Source: Lacticaseibacillus pantheris DSM 15945 = JCM 12539 = NBRC 106106 (GTDB taxonomy: Bacteria; Bacillota; Bacilli; Lactobacillales; Lactobacillaceae). Taken from it: DNA of 64,000 nt. The stretch covers positions 22,210 through 86,209 of the forward strand of contig NZ_BBAI01000005.1 of NCBI RefSeq assembly GCF_001311175.1. The letters are read 5' to 3'. Below are positions 19,669 to 29,100 of this stretch, in pieces; the first letter of the stretch is position 1; every line of letters starts with the position of its first letter. The translations under genes were made by a program, and so were the position numbers. The notes below the pieces were generated by a model. That model was not told the DNA's origin and did no database searches. It worked only from the letters and a program-made list of their open reading frames with translations.

Positions 19669-19698
19669 GCGTGCCAGCATAAAACTGGCACGCTTTTT
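19669..19698 (+). terminator. Terminator of the activator gene, overlapping the sigma-54 promoter
   Basis: GCGTGCCAG (19669-19677) pairs perfectly with CTGGCACGC (19685-19693) over a seven-base loop and runs into five T. The right arm contains the -24 element of the next promoter. Confidence 0.8.
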
Positions 19699-19701
19699 GC
19701 T
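19686..19701 (+). promoter_or_regulatory. Sigma-54 (-24/-12) promoter of the mannose-type PTS operon
   Basis: TGGCACG-N4-TTGCT matches the consensus TGGCACG-N4-TTGCW at every fixed base. It lies 140 bases before the first PTS gene and just after a LevR-type activator; rpoN itself is 4.6 kb downstream. Confidence 0.92.
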
Positions 19702-19841
19702 TGTATATATATGTAAGGGTTAAGGCGCAAGAACAAGCTAAATATCAATCTCCAATCTTAGCCCAAACTAATCAGCGGTATCTCACGTGGATTACCGGAT
19801 TATTGGTTAAGCAGATATTAACAGTGAAAGGAGGCACGCGT

Positions 19842-20261
19842 ATGCGGATCATTTTGGTAAGTCACGGACGTTTGGCGCTAGGTATGCAGGATACAGTGAA
19901 GTTTATTATGGGGGAAACTCCCAATCTATCAGCTTATGCGGCTTACGTTGATAGTGACGAAAGTAAATATGTTTACAGTATTGAGGCTGAACTCACGCAG
20001 CATCCTGAGGAAGAATTTGTTATTTGCACGGATGTTTTGGGTGGCTCGGTTAACACAACAATGATTCAACTGTTAAAGGATTATCCAAACGTGGAGTTGA
20101 TTGCCGGAATGAATTTACCGCTGATTTTGCAGTTATTAGCTGAAAGTACGGTTAAAGATAAAGACAAACTGGCGGGGGTTGTTGAATCAGCACAACAGGC
20201 ACTCGTTGATGTTAATGGTTTGTTGGTAGCACAAAAGAATGGAGAGGAGGATGACTTGTAA
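19842..20261 (+). CDS. PTS IIA component, mannose family
   Basis: This 139-residue protein has the EIIA-Man fold: MRIILVSHG with His8 as the phosphorylated residue, and FVICTDVLGGSVNT. It starts at 19842 behind AAAGGAGG and its stop overlaps the IIB start (TAATG). It is the first gene of the operon under the -24/-12 promoter and accepts phosphate from HPr. In Salmonella the matching gene is gfrA. Confidence 0.92.
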   Translation: MRIILVSHGRLALGMQDTVKFIMGETPNLSAYAAYVDSDESKYVYSIEAELTQHPEEEFVICTDVLGGSVNTTMIQLLKDYPNVELIAGMNLPLILQLLAESTVKDKDKLAGVVESAQQALVDVNGLLVAQKNGEEDDL

Positions 20262-20731
20262 TGATTAAACTGGTGCGAATTGACCATCGCTTAATGCATG
20301 GACAGGTTGTCTTTTCGTGGACTAAAGCGCTGGGCATTGAACGTATTGTGGTGATTGATACTGGTACGGCAAACGACGAATTTAAGCGTATGTCGTTAAA
20401 GCTATCGAAGCCAGCCGACGTTAAGCTCAGTCTCTTCACGGTTGAACAAGCAATTGAGCGAATCCCCAAGATTAAAGCGTTGAAAGAGAACACCATGCTT
20501 ATTTTTGGCAATGTAGGCGAGACGTATAAATTCTTTCAAACGTTTGGGGCTGTTCCGGAAATCAATTATGGCGGTATTTTGGATCGTCCAGGAGCAACGC
20601 GCTACAGTAACGCAATATATTTGACCGATGAGGAAGTAGAGCAAAGCAGGCAATTGGCTTCGATGGGTATTTCATTATTTATGCAGCAGGTGCCAACCTC
20701 CAAGAAGGAAATTCTGAACCATAAATTGTAG
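20261..20731 (+). CDS. PTS IIB component, mannose family
   Basis: A 156-residue EIIB-Man protein: VRIDHRLMHGQVVFSW holds the phosphorylated His13. It is translationally coupled to IIA, with the start codon overlapping the IIA stop, and preceded by GGAGAGGAGG. It transfers phosphate to the sugar bound by the IIC-IID pair. The gene is intact. Confidence 0.92.
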   Translation: MIKLVRIDHRLMHGQVVFSWTKALGIERIVVIDTGTANDEFKRMSLKLSKPADVKLSLFTVEQAIERIPKIKALKENTMLIFGNVGETYKFFQTFGAVPEINYGGILDRPGATRYSNAIYLTDEEVEQSRQLASMGISLFMQQVPTSKKEILNHKL

Positions 20732-20769
20732 TAGTTACGTTTGTACGGACGGAAAGGAGCGTGAATATC

Positions 20770-21573
20770 ATGCTTATAAAGGCATTGTTGATTGGGATTA
20801 TCAGCATTGTTGCCATGCTTGACTCGCGAATGTTTGGTCGGTCTAATCTTGAACGGCCGCTAATTGTCAGTACGCTAGTTGGTTTAGTTCTTGGTGATGT
20901 TACAAAGGGGCTAATGGTTGGTGCCTCACTTGAATTAATTTCTATGGGTCTAGTTAATGTCGGAGCTGCGGTGGCCACGGATATGGTATTGGGTTCAATT
21001 ATTGCTACCGCATTTGCTATCCTGTCTAACACTTCTGCTCAGGCGGCACTGACAGTTGCAATTCCAATTGCGGTGTTTGGCCAATTGCTCGGAATTGTTG
21101 TGCGTATGTTGATGTCGTCGCTATCGCATATGGCAGAGCGCGATATTGAGAAAGGCAAGTTCAAACGGGTACTAAGTTATCACATCGTGTGGGGAAATGT
21201 GTTCTATTCACTAATGTATTTTGTGCCAACGTTTATAGCAATTTACTTTGGTACCGGTGTGGTTAGCGAAATTGTTAAACAGATCCCCGACTGGCTGACA
21301 AATGGTTTGACATTATCAAGCAAGATTTTACCAGCTTTTGGGTTTGCACTGTTGATGTCAACGATGCTGTCAAAGAAGACCGCCGTCTATCTTTTCTTGG
21401 GATTCTTCATTACGGCCTACGCAAATATATCAGTTACCGGGGTAGCTATTTTCGCAGTTCTGTTGGCATTGGTTGTTAATGAGTTTATGCCCAAAACAGG
21501 TAATACTGAAACGCCTGCTAGCAGTAATGCTTCGAGTAGCGATACAGATGATGACGATCTTGAAGAGCTCTGA
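20770..21573 (+). CDS. PTS IIC permease, mannose family
   Basis: A 267-residue membrane protein of the EIIC-Man (sorbose) family with several hydrophobic segments. Typical stretches are DSRMFGRSNLERPLIVSTLV and GLVLGDVTKGLMVGASLELI. I chose ATG 20770 (nine bases from AAAGGAG) over GTG 20761. The C-terminus ends in an unusual Ser/Asp-rich tail (SSDTDDDDLEEL). It forms the membrane part with IID. Confidence 0.9.
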   Translation: MLIKALLIGIISIVAMLDSRMFGRSNLERPLIVSTLVGLVLGDVTKGLMVGASLELISMGLVNVGAAVATDMVLGSIIATAFAILSNTSAQAALTVAIPIAVFGQLLGIVVRMLMSSLSHMAERDIEKGKFKRVLSYHIVWGNVFYSLMYFVPTFIAIYFGTGVVSEIVKQIPDWLTNGLTLSSKILPAFGFALLMSTMLSKKTAVYLFLGFFITAYANISVTGVAIFAVLLALVVNEFMPKTGNTETPASSNASSSDTDDDDLEEL

Positions 21574-21591
21574 TGGAAGGAGTGAGCAAAG

Positions 21592-22427
21592 ATGGCAGAC
21601 AATGGCTTAACTACTGAACAGCGTAAGGACTTACGGAAAAAGTCGTGGTCGTTTACATGGCGTTCATGGGCAATACAGGCTTCCTGGAATTATGAACGTC
21701 AAATGAACATGGGGTTCCTATATGGAATTGCCCCTACATTGAATCGTTTATACAGTAAGCCGGAAGATTTGGACAAGAAAAAAAGCCGCTTATCAGCGGC
21801 ACATGGCTTTTTACAACTGTACTCCCCAAACTAGCTCCTTTGTCTTGGGCTTAACGACTTCGATGGAGGAAGAATACGCGAAGAATCCATCATCAATGGA
21901 CCCAGATTCAATTAACGCCGTTAAATCATCCTTGATGGGTCCCTTATCTGGTGTGGGTGATTCGTTCTTTCAGGGAACAATCAGAATATTGGCGTTTAGC
22001 TTGGGGATCAATTTAGCCCAACACGGAAGTATTTTGGGGCCGATTTTGGCGATGGTCATTTCATTTATACCTTCGTTTGCAGTTACTTACTGGGGTGGAC
22101 AGTTTGGATATACCGCCGGGAAGAAGTATTTGAAAATTTTGACCGGTGGCGGCCTAATGAACCGCGTTATGTACTTAGTGAACATTGTTGGATTGATGGT
22201 GATTGGGGCTATGATTGCCAGCATGATTGGCATCACTACCCCAATCAAGATGGGGAGTGCGTTCAACCTTCAAAAAAACGTTGGATAGCATTTTCCCACA
22301 GATGATCCCACTGGCCTTCACATTCCTGATGTACTGGATGCTACGGAAGAAGGTTGGTACGGGTTGGATTCTGCTTTTCTGCATTGGTGGTGGAATCTTG
22401 CTGAGCGTTTTGGGAATATTCGCATAA
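21592..22427 (+). CDS. PTS IID permease, mannose family
   Basis: About 277 residues of the EIID-Man family: SWAIQASWNYERQMNMGFLY at the N-terminus, the internal FYNCTPQTSSFVLGLTTSME, and SSLMGPLSGVGDSFFQGT. Two runs each carry one extra A (21778-21784 and 22272-22278); correction joins three fragments. GGAGTGAGC precedes the start. It completes the four-part transporter IIA-IIB-IIC-IID. Confidence 0.9.
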
Positions 22428-22497
22428 AGTTATTTCAATTATTCTGGATTCGGTTGGTTAAAAGCCAAATCAAAAATTATATAGGAGGAATTCAATT

Positions 22498-23476
22498 ATG
22501 AGTACTATGTCACCAAAGGAAATTGTTGCAGCTATTAAGAAGGATCACGGCGATATCAATCAGGTATTGTTTGTTGGGTGTGGGGCTTCAATGTCCGATT
22601 TATATCCAGCATACTACTTCACTCTTCACGAAACGAAGAGTGTCAGGACGGCAATTATTACTGCCAATGAATTTAACTATGATGCTCCAAAGAATATCGA
22701 TGGGCAGACTATTGTAATTACAGCATCATTGGGTGGTACCACCCTGAGTCGGTTGAAGCAACAAAAAAAACGCCGTTAAGTGGGGAGCTAATGTCGTTAG
22801 CCTATCCAACAACCCGGATGCTCCAATTCTAGAAGCCGCACAGTACAAGATTATTCATGGGTTCCATGAGAGTTACTCCGCTAAGATTCAAAAGATGACG
22901 AATGCCGTTAAACTGGCAGTTGAAATTAAGAACCAGTTTGAAGGGTACGAGTATTATGATGAAGCCCAGAAGGCGTTTGATGGTCTGTATGACTTGATTG
23001 ACGAGCAGGTTAAGCATGTTGGTCCTGAGGCCAAGAAGTTTGGCGAGTTGTACAAGAACGACCAAACAATTCACGTGCTTGCAAGTGGTGCTACATGGGG
23101 TGCGGGTTATGCCACTGCCAGTTTCCTGTTTGAAGAAATGCAGTGGATTACCGCACCAATGCACAACTCCGGGGAATACTTCCATGGCCCATTTGAACTA
23201 ACTGAAAAGGATGCACCATACCTGTTGTTTGCCAATGATGGCAGCACCCGTCCAATGGATATGCGTGCGCTGACATTCTTGCAACGCTTTGATGCGAAGA
23301 TTACCTTGGTTGATGCCAAGGACTTCGGGCTTGCATCTATCGCTGGGCCACACGTCATTGACTACTTCAACCCAATGCTACTGACCGGTGTATTCCGAGT
23401 TTACGCCGAGGAACTAGCATCCAAGCGTGACCACCCGCTGTCCAAGCGCCGGTACATGTGGAAATTGAGTTACTAA
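22498..23476 (+). CDS. SIS-domain sugar-amine deglycase (FrlB/GfrE-like), copy 3
   Basis: About 326 residues, closely related to copy 1: LFVGCGASMSDLYPAYYF, then ITASLGGTTPESVEAT (restored), SGATWGAGYATASF and HNSGEYFHGPFELT, ending RRYMWKLSY. A missing C near 22744 and two extra A in 22763-22770 break it. AGGAGG precedes the start. It follows the PTS genes in the sigma-54 operon, where Salmonella carries gfrE/gfrF. The expected reaction is cleavage of a 6-phosphorylated glucosyl- or fructosyl-amine to glucose 6-phosphate and the amine. Confidence 0.87.
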
Positions 23477-23508
23477 TTTTTCTCAGGTTATGCCAAAAGT
23501 GTATTAGT

Positions 23509-23549
23509 ACCACCATTGGGGAGCGGCGGATGCCGCTCCTTCTGGTGGT
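23509..23549 (+). terminator. Hairpin between the deglycase and HAD genes
   Basis: A two-part stem (ACCACCA with TGGTGGT outside, GGAGCGGC with GCCGCTCC inside) lies after deglycase copy 3. It has no strong T tract, so it may only weaken transcription or stabilise the upstream mRNA. Confidence 0.5.
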
Positions 23550-23593
23550 TTAGGGGTGTCATTGTTCACGGAAGGAGGGGGCTACGTCTTGAT

Positions 23594-24245
23594 GTGACGC
23601 GGCTATTAGATAGTATGTTCAAGGCGGTTATATTTGACATGGATGGTGTTCTAGTTAATAGTGAGGAGTTTTATTTTAACCGGCGAATGAGTTATTTTGA
23701 AGAGAAGGGACTGCATCCCGGATCAACGGATATTCACGATTATTTGGGGATGTCTAACAACCAAGTTTGGGCAGCCTTGGTCCCTGACCCTGAGCAACGT
23801 GATGTTTTGCGTAAAGATTACCTCGTATACCAAGACACTCATCCAATTGATTATTCCCGCTTTTTGAACGCGGGTGTTGTTAACTTGTTAAAGAGTTTGA
23901 GGACCCATGGTATGGCGATTGGACTGGCATCGGCTGGCATATACGCTGATATTTTCCGCATGTTGTCAGAGTGTCATATACGCCCTTTTTTTTGACCAAG
24001 TGCTGAGCGGTGAAGCTGTACCGAACAATAAACCCGCACCCGATATTTATGTCGAGATATCTGGAAAGTTAGGTGTTGAAGTTGGCCAGTGTCTGGTGAT
24101 TGAAGATAGCAGTAATGGAATTCAGGCGGCCAAAGACGCAGGCATGACCACTTGGGCAGTTGATCAAGCACAATATAATGTTGATCAGTCGAGGGCTGAC
24201 CGTATAGTCAGCGGTATGGATGAAATTAGAAAGACGCTCAAATAA
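23594..24245 (+). CDS. HAD-family phosphatase (beta-phosphoglucomutase-like)
   Basis: About 216 residues: motif I VIFDMDGVLVNSEE, motif II near GLASAG, and motif III/IV KPAPDIYVEI and VIEDSSNGIQAAKDAG. This subfamily includes phosphoglucomutases and sugar-phosphate phosphatases. The eight-T run at 23986-23993 has one extra base. I prefer GTG 23594, 11 bases after GGAGGGGG, over ATG 23615, which has no site. It lies between the deglycase and rpoN and may act on a phosphorylated intermediate. Confidence 0.83.
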
Positions 24246-24261
24246 TAGGGGAGGCTAAACC

Positions 24262-25516
24262 ATGGGCATAGAGCAGACGATTAGGCAGAGCCAGCGCCTA
24301 CAGTTGACACAAACGATGCAGCAGTCGTTGAAAGTACTGCAAATGGATGGTTTTAGCCTACAAGAATACTTGAACGATTTGAGTTTGAGTAACCCCTTAG
24401 TTGATGTCAGTGCCAGTGGCGATATTAATATCAATGGATTCGAAAGAATGAACAGCCCAGAATACACTAACTTGTATGACTATTTGGAGACTCAAATTGA
24501 ATTGCGGTACAGTGAAAAACCACTGCGTAGGTTAGTAAGCCTTTTGGCGCGTCAACTCGATCGGGATGGTTTTCTCAATTTCAATCAGGACGAATTTATT
24601 GCTACTAATGGTGTGAGTATTGTTGAATTCGAGGATGCCCTTACCTTACTGCAAAGTCTAGATCCGGCCGGTGTCGGCGCACGCAGTATACAGGAATCAT
24701 TGATTATCCAGGCACTGCAAATCGATAGTTGTCCGCCGCTAGTACTGGAGATATTGCGGAACTATTATCACGATTTCTTGCACAATGATATTCATAGAAT
24801 ACTTGTTGGCACCGAAGCCAGCGTGGCGGACTTTACCGAAGCTAAGCGAGTTATTGGCACGTTTACCTCCAGGCCGGGTGCAACATTTTGGAATGATGAA
24901 ACTCAGTACCGCATACCGGATATTAAAGTGCGGCCTGATGGGGCTGGTTATCGAATATATTTGACGAAATTTGGACGACCGGAGTTAATTTTTAATACTG
25001 CGGAGTATGACCAATTACGTGCTCATGACGACAAAGAACTTGAGGACTACCTAGGATCACTTGCCATGCAGTTCCATGATGTTGACGGTATGCTACAACG
25101 CCGTGAAGAAACGATTAGTGCGGTTGCAGAGGCGATTGTTGCCGTGCAGTGGTTATACCTAAAGGGCGAGCAAAAGTTTATTAGCAACCTATTACTTCGG
25201 GACGTTGCCAGATCTGTCGGCGTAGCAGAGTCAACTGTGAGTCGAGCGATTTCTGGTGAATATATCGACAGTCCTATCGGGATAGTTGCGGTCAGAGATT
25301 TGCTTACCAATAGGTCCGGAACTAGCGACGGTGAATCCGCTGATAGCAGGGCCATGTCCAGTATTCGTAGAATTATCCGGAACGAAGATAATAGCCACCC
25401 GCTTAGTGACCAGAAAATTGCAGAACTTTTAGCGGGTGAAGGCATAGCAATCGCGCGTAGGACCGTTGCCAAATATCGTGGCGTCATGGGAATCGCAAGC
25501 AAAAAAAATTGCGTAA
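24262..25516 (+). CDS. rpoN: RNA polymerase sigma-54 factor
   Basis: About 417 residues with all three RpoN regions: the Gln/Leu-rich N-terminus (LTQTMQQSLKVLQMDGFSL), the core-binding and DNA-binding parts (AESTVSRAISGEYIDSPIG), and the RpoN box ARRTVAKYR near the end, which reads the -24 element. Removing one A at 25501-25508 gives a stop at 25516 (ASKKIA). The start follows GGGGAGG. It lies 785 bases after the deglycase gene of an operon with a -24/-12 promoter and a LevR-type activator, so the system carries its own sigma factor. Confidence 0.95.
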
Positions 25517-25533
25517 GAACGGTGGTGTGTAGG

Positions 25534-26461
25534 ATGACGAAAGTGGAGTTGGGATTGGGTTCCAAAAAAAATATGGCGAAAATTAATGATCTCGCTGATA
25601 TATGGTTTTTGCCTAAGTATTGCCCTTAACTTATTTTGGGTGCCTGGGCACATATCTGCGGGTGGTGTCACTGGTGTGGCTCAAGTCATTGCCATTATTT
25701 TTCGCCGCTACCTCAACTTTTCAATTGGTGGCCTTGCAGTAACGGACGTCATGAACACTGCAAACCTGATTTTTATCATTAACGTGCCGCTAATCTGGAT
25801 TTCATGGCGTGACATTGGTCGCGAGTTTACGGTTTTTACTTTGATTACCGTTGTTAGTTCGTCGGTCTTGATTAATCTCACTAGTGGGTTGACCCCTCTA
25901 GTTCGGGATCCAATGATTTGTGCAATTTTTGGTGCAGTCATTAACGGTGCGGGCATTGGCCTAGCTCTACGTAATGGTCTCTCAAGTGGTGGAACCGACA
26001 TAGTAGGTATGGTGTTGCACAAATACTTTAATATTTCAGTTGGAACGGTCAGCATTGCCGTTAACGCGTGCGTGGTTATTGTAACTGGCTTTCTGGAGGG
26101 GTGGCCGCATGCATTGTACTCTGTAATCGCTATTTTTATTGGTGGTAAGGCGATGGATTTGTTGTACACGCGGCAACAGCGGCTACAGGTAATGATTGTC
26201 ACGAATCAGAGTAAGGCGAATGAAATTCTTACCGCTATTCACAAGGAGATGCGGCATGGAATTACAGTGTTTAAGGATACAGAAGGCGGGTATAAGCATG
26301 AGAGTAAGACGGTTTTGCTAACAATCATATCTCGAGCCGAATTCGCAGACCTCCAGGCTACCGTTAGGAGTAAGGATAGCCGGGCATTTATTTCTAGCAC
26401 ACGAGTTGCGGAAATGGTTGGGGCGTTTGTTGAGCTAGTGTTGACTGAGCTAAATTGGTAG
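25534..26461 (+). CDS. YitT-family membrane protein
   Basis: About 308 residues: an N-terminal membrane domain (five or so helices; LFWVPGHISAGGVTGVAQV and LRNGLSSGGTDIVGMVLH are family hallmarks) and a C-terminal cytoplasmic DUF2179 domain (HGITVFKDTEGGY). Removing one A at 25564-25571 restores the N-terminus (MTKVELGLGSKKIWRK). The function of the family is unknown. It follows rpoN by 17 bases and may be cotranscribed. Confidence 0.87.
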
Positions 26462-26515
26462 TCCGAAACAAGTAATGAAGTTTGGTTCCAGTTGTGGTTT
26501 TGTCAGTTTGTTAAG

Positions 26516-26550
26516 CACCCTCATCCCAGGCTAATGGATGGGGGTGTTTT
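26516..26550 (+). terminator. Terminator after the rpoN-yitT unit
   Basis: CACCCTCATCC (26516-26526) pairs with GGATGGGGGTG (26536-26546), one wobble, followed by TTTT. Confidence 0.75.
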
Positions 26551-26719
26551 CGTCTGTAATGGTGGCTTACCGTTCCTGGTGGCCTGCTTAAACGCATCAT
26601 ACTGAGGGTTAATAGCTTGTGCGCATATAGGTGTACACGTTTTTGCTAACCAAGCCGGACTATTTTTGGTCTCCTCATTTCGTATACGCTTACATATTAT
26701 ATTAAGTGAAGGTGATAAC

Positions 26720-28370
26720 TTGAATGAAAATCAGAAACCAAACAGCAAAAATCGAAAGTATTTGATATTGGCTCGGTTGTTTAACAATGAGCATTTAAGT
26801 TACCAGCGGTTAGCTGATGATTACTTTGTTTCCAGAAGTAGCATTGCTAACGACATTGCCTTTATCAAAGAGCTTATAGCGAAAGACAATGTTGCATTAA
26901 ACTTTGACAATTCGGGTACCTACGTGGGAAGTGATGAGATAGCGAAACAAAAGGTCATTAAGCGGTTGGTGATTGATTTTATGAATGGTGGAAGGGCCAA
27001 GCAGTACATTCCGATTTTAATTCAAACTGATGTAATTGAGCCTATTCGTAAGACTGTGATTGCGACAACGGATGCTTGGCAGTTACAGATTTCTGATAGT
27101 TATGTGACTGATATTGTAGTATCTACATCGGTTTTGGTGTCGCGCGGTCGTAGCGGATTCCATATTAATTTGGATTTGCATAATCAGTTAGGAACCTTGC
27201 TCCTTAGCTTAGACAAGTACCCACTGATATACGAGCTACTGAAATCGGTTGAAAACGCGCAAATTTATGAGTTTTCGCAGGATGAATTACGTTACTTGTC
27301 ATATGTAGTTCTTGGTGGTGGTTTCCGTTACTTTGTCCCGGACACGTCAATTCCGGAAACATTTAAGCGGGATACTCAGCGCCTAATCCGAAACGTTAGT
27401 CACGGTATAAATATTGATCTAGAACATGACAACCAGTTAAGGGAAGATCTAACCTTGCATCTTTTTCAAATGGCGTTGAGGTTAAAGTTTGACACGACGG
27501 TTGTTAACCCCTTGCTTGGGGAGATTAAACGTGATTACCCGACTGTTTTTGGAGTTGTATGGTACGCATTGATCGACTTTGCCAATAATAACGGTTTAGT
27601 GGTTTCGGACGATGAAGTTGCCTTCGTCACAATTCACTTCCAGGCAGCAATTGAAAGAAGCAAACGGCAACGCAGAATTCTCTTTGTTTGTCTAAACGGC
27701 ATTGGTACAAGCTCGTTGATTTCAGCGAAGATGAGACAAATTTTACCCGAGGTTTCATTGATTGAAATTATCTCCCGAGCAGCCTTACCCAGACAGAATT
27801 TAAGTAATGTTGATCTTATTATTTCAACAGTCAGTTTGCCAGTACAGGTCGTTCCGGTGGTCCAAATATCACCGATGATTACAAATGAAGATATGAAGTC
27901 AATCATGAGCCAGTACATCGATGTAGTTACTACTAAAAATAGACAGCCAAACATTTTAAACAGTAGTTCGGCAAGGACAATCAGCATGCTGAGAGAAAAT
28001 ATATTTTTTTGAAGCGGTTGATACTCAAGCTGAAGCGATTGATTACTTGTTGAGCAAGAATTTATGGCGTTCATCTGCGGAGTTAGCCAACTATCGAGAA
28101 TCCGTTATTAGGAGGGAAAAGCTGCAATCGACGTACCTAGGAAATGGCTTTGCATTGCCACATGGGAACCCGCAGTTAATACAAAGTAGCCATATTTCTA
28201 TTTTAATACCAGGAAAACAGATTTATTGGGGTAATAACAAAGTTGACGTAGTGGTGATGTTAATGGTGGCAGAAAAGGATAAGAAAACGATTGAACCAAT
28301 CATGGAGCTAATTATGCAGGGTGTTAATAACAAGGACTGGTTTATCGATAAGATGACGGAGGTTAGATGA
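26720..28370 (+). CDS. PRD-containing PTS-controlled activator (MtlR/UlaR-like, BglG-type)
   Basis: About 549 residues: an N-terminal winged helix (YQRLADDYFVSRSSIANDI), two PRD domains, an EIIB-like segment (ILFVCLNGIGTSSLISAK) and an EIIA-like domain (GNGFALPHGNP with its histidine). Such proteins activate PTS operons according to phosphorylation state. Removing one T at 28004-28010 joins the EIIA domain. TTG at 26720 follows GAAGGTGA. It is the first gene of the ascorbate-type PTS module and probably its activator. Confidence 0.88.
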
Positions 28371-28373
28371 ATC

Positions 28374-28812
28374 GTGGGTAGAGACCTAATACCAGAAAGT
28401 AATATACAAGTGGTTGAAACAGTAAAAAAACTGGGAAGAGGCGGTTCGTCTGGCTAGTTTACCTTTACTGAAGAGCGGAAATATTAGTGATGAATATGTA
28501 GATAACATGATTGATAGCGTAAATAAAAATGGTCCCTACATGGTTTTGTCCGACTACTTTGCATTAATGCACGCCAGGCCAGGGCAGGGCGTTAAGAAGC
28601 TGGGAATGAGTCTATTAGTATTGAAGCATGAAACAGATTTACGGGGGAAGCCGGTCAAGATATTTCTGGTACTGGCAGCCACCGATAATCAAAGTCACTT
28701 GGAAAGCCTGCAGCAAATAATGGGCATTTTTATGGATGACGGATCGTACCGGTCAATATTGACTGGAAACAGACCAGCAATTGTTAATTTATTTGATGGA
28801 TTGGAGAAGTGA
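28374..28812 (+). CDS. PTS IIA component, ascorbate/mannitol type
   Basis: About 145 residues of the EIIA type-2 fold; the active histidine lies in YFALMHARPGQGVKKLGMS, like UlaC. Removing one A at 28424-28430 restores the N-terminal helix (ETVKNWEEAVRLA). GTG at 28374 follows GGAGG by 11 bases and lies just after the activator stop. Confidence 0.85.
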
Positions 28813-28814
28813 TT

Positions 28815-29098
28815 ATGAAAATTTTAGCGGTATGTGGTTTTGGCGTTGGTAGCTCAATGGTCCTTAAAATGACGCTGGACAAAGTTGTTCGTGAACTGGG
28901 GGTTGATGCAACTGTGGAAAATACGGATATCTCTTCGGCTAAGGCGACTCTGGCAGATGTATATTTTACGAGCTTTGAATTGAAACCGGACCTTGAGGCA
29001 TCAACAGATAAGCTATTTATGCAATCAAGCGTTATATGAACAAGGACGAGGTTGAGGCAGCGATGAACGACTATCTTGCAACCAGAAAGGATGCGTAA
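28815..29098 (+). CDS. PTS IIB component, ascorbate (UlaB) type
   Basis: About 94 residues starting MKILAVCGFGVGSSMVLKM, the phospho-cysteine loop of the UlaB/SgaB family. One A is missing near 29023; adding it restores IKRYMNKDEVEAAMNDYLA. The start lies three bases after the IIA stop, and the stop lies two bases before the IIC start. Confidence 0.87.
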
Positions 29099-29100
29099 CA

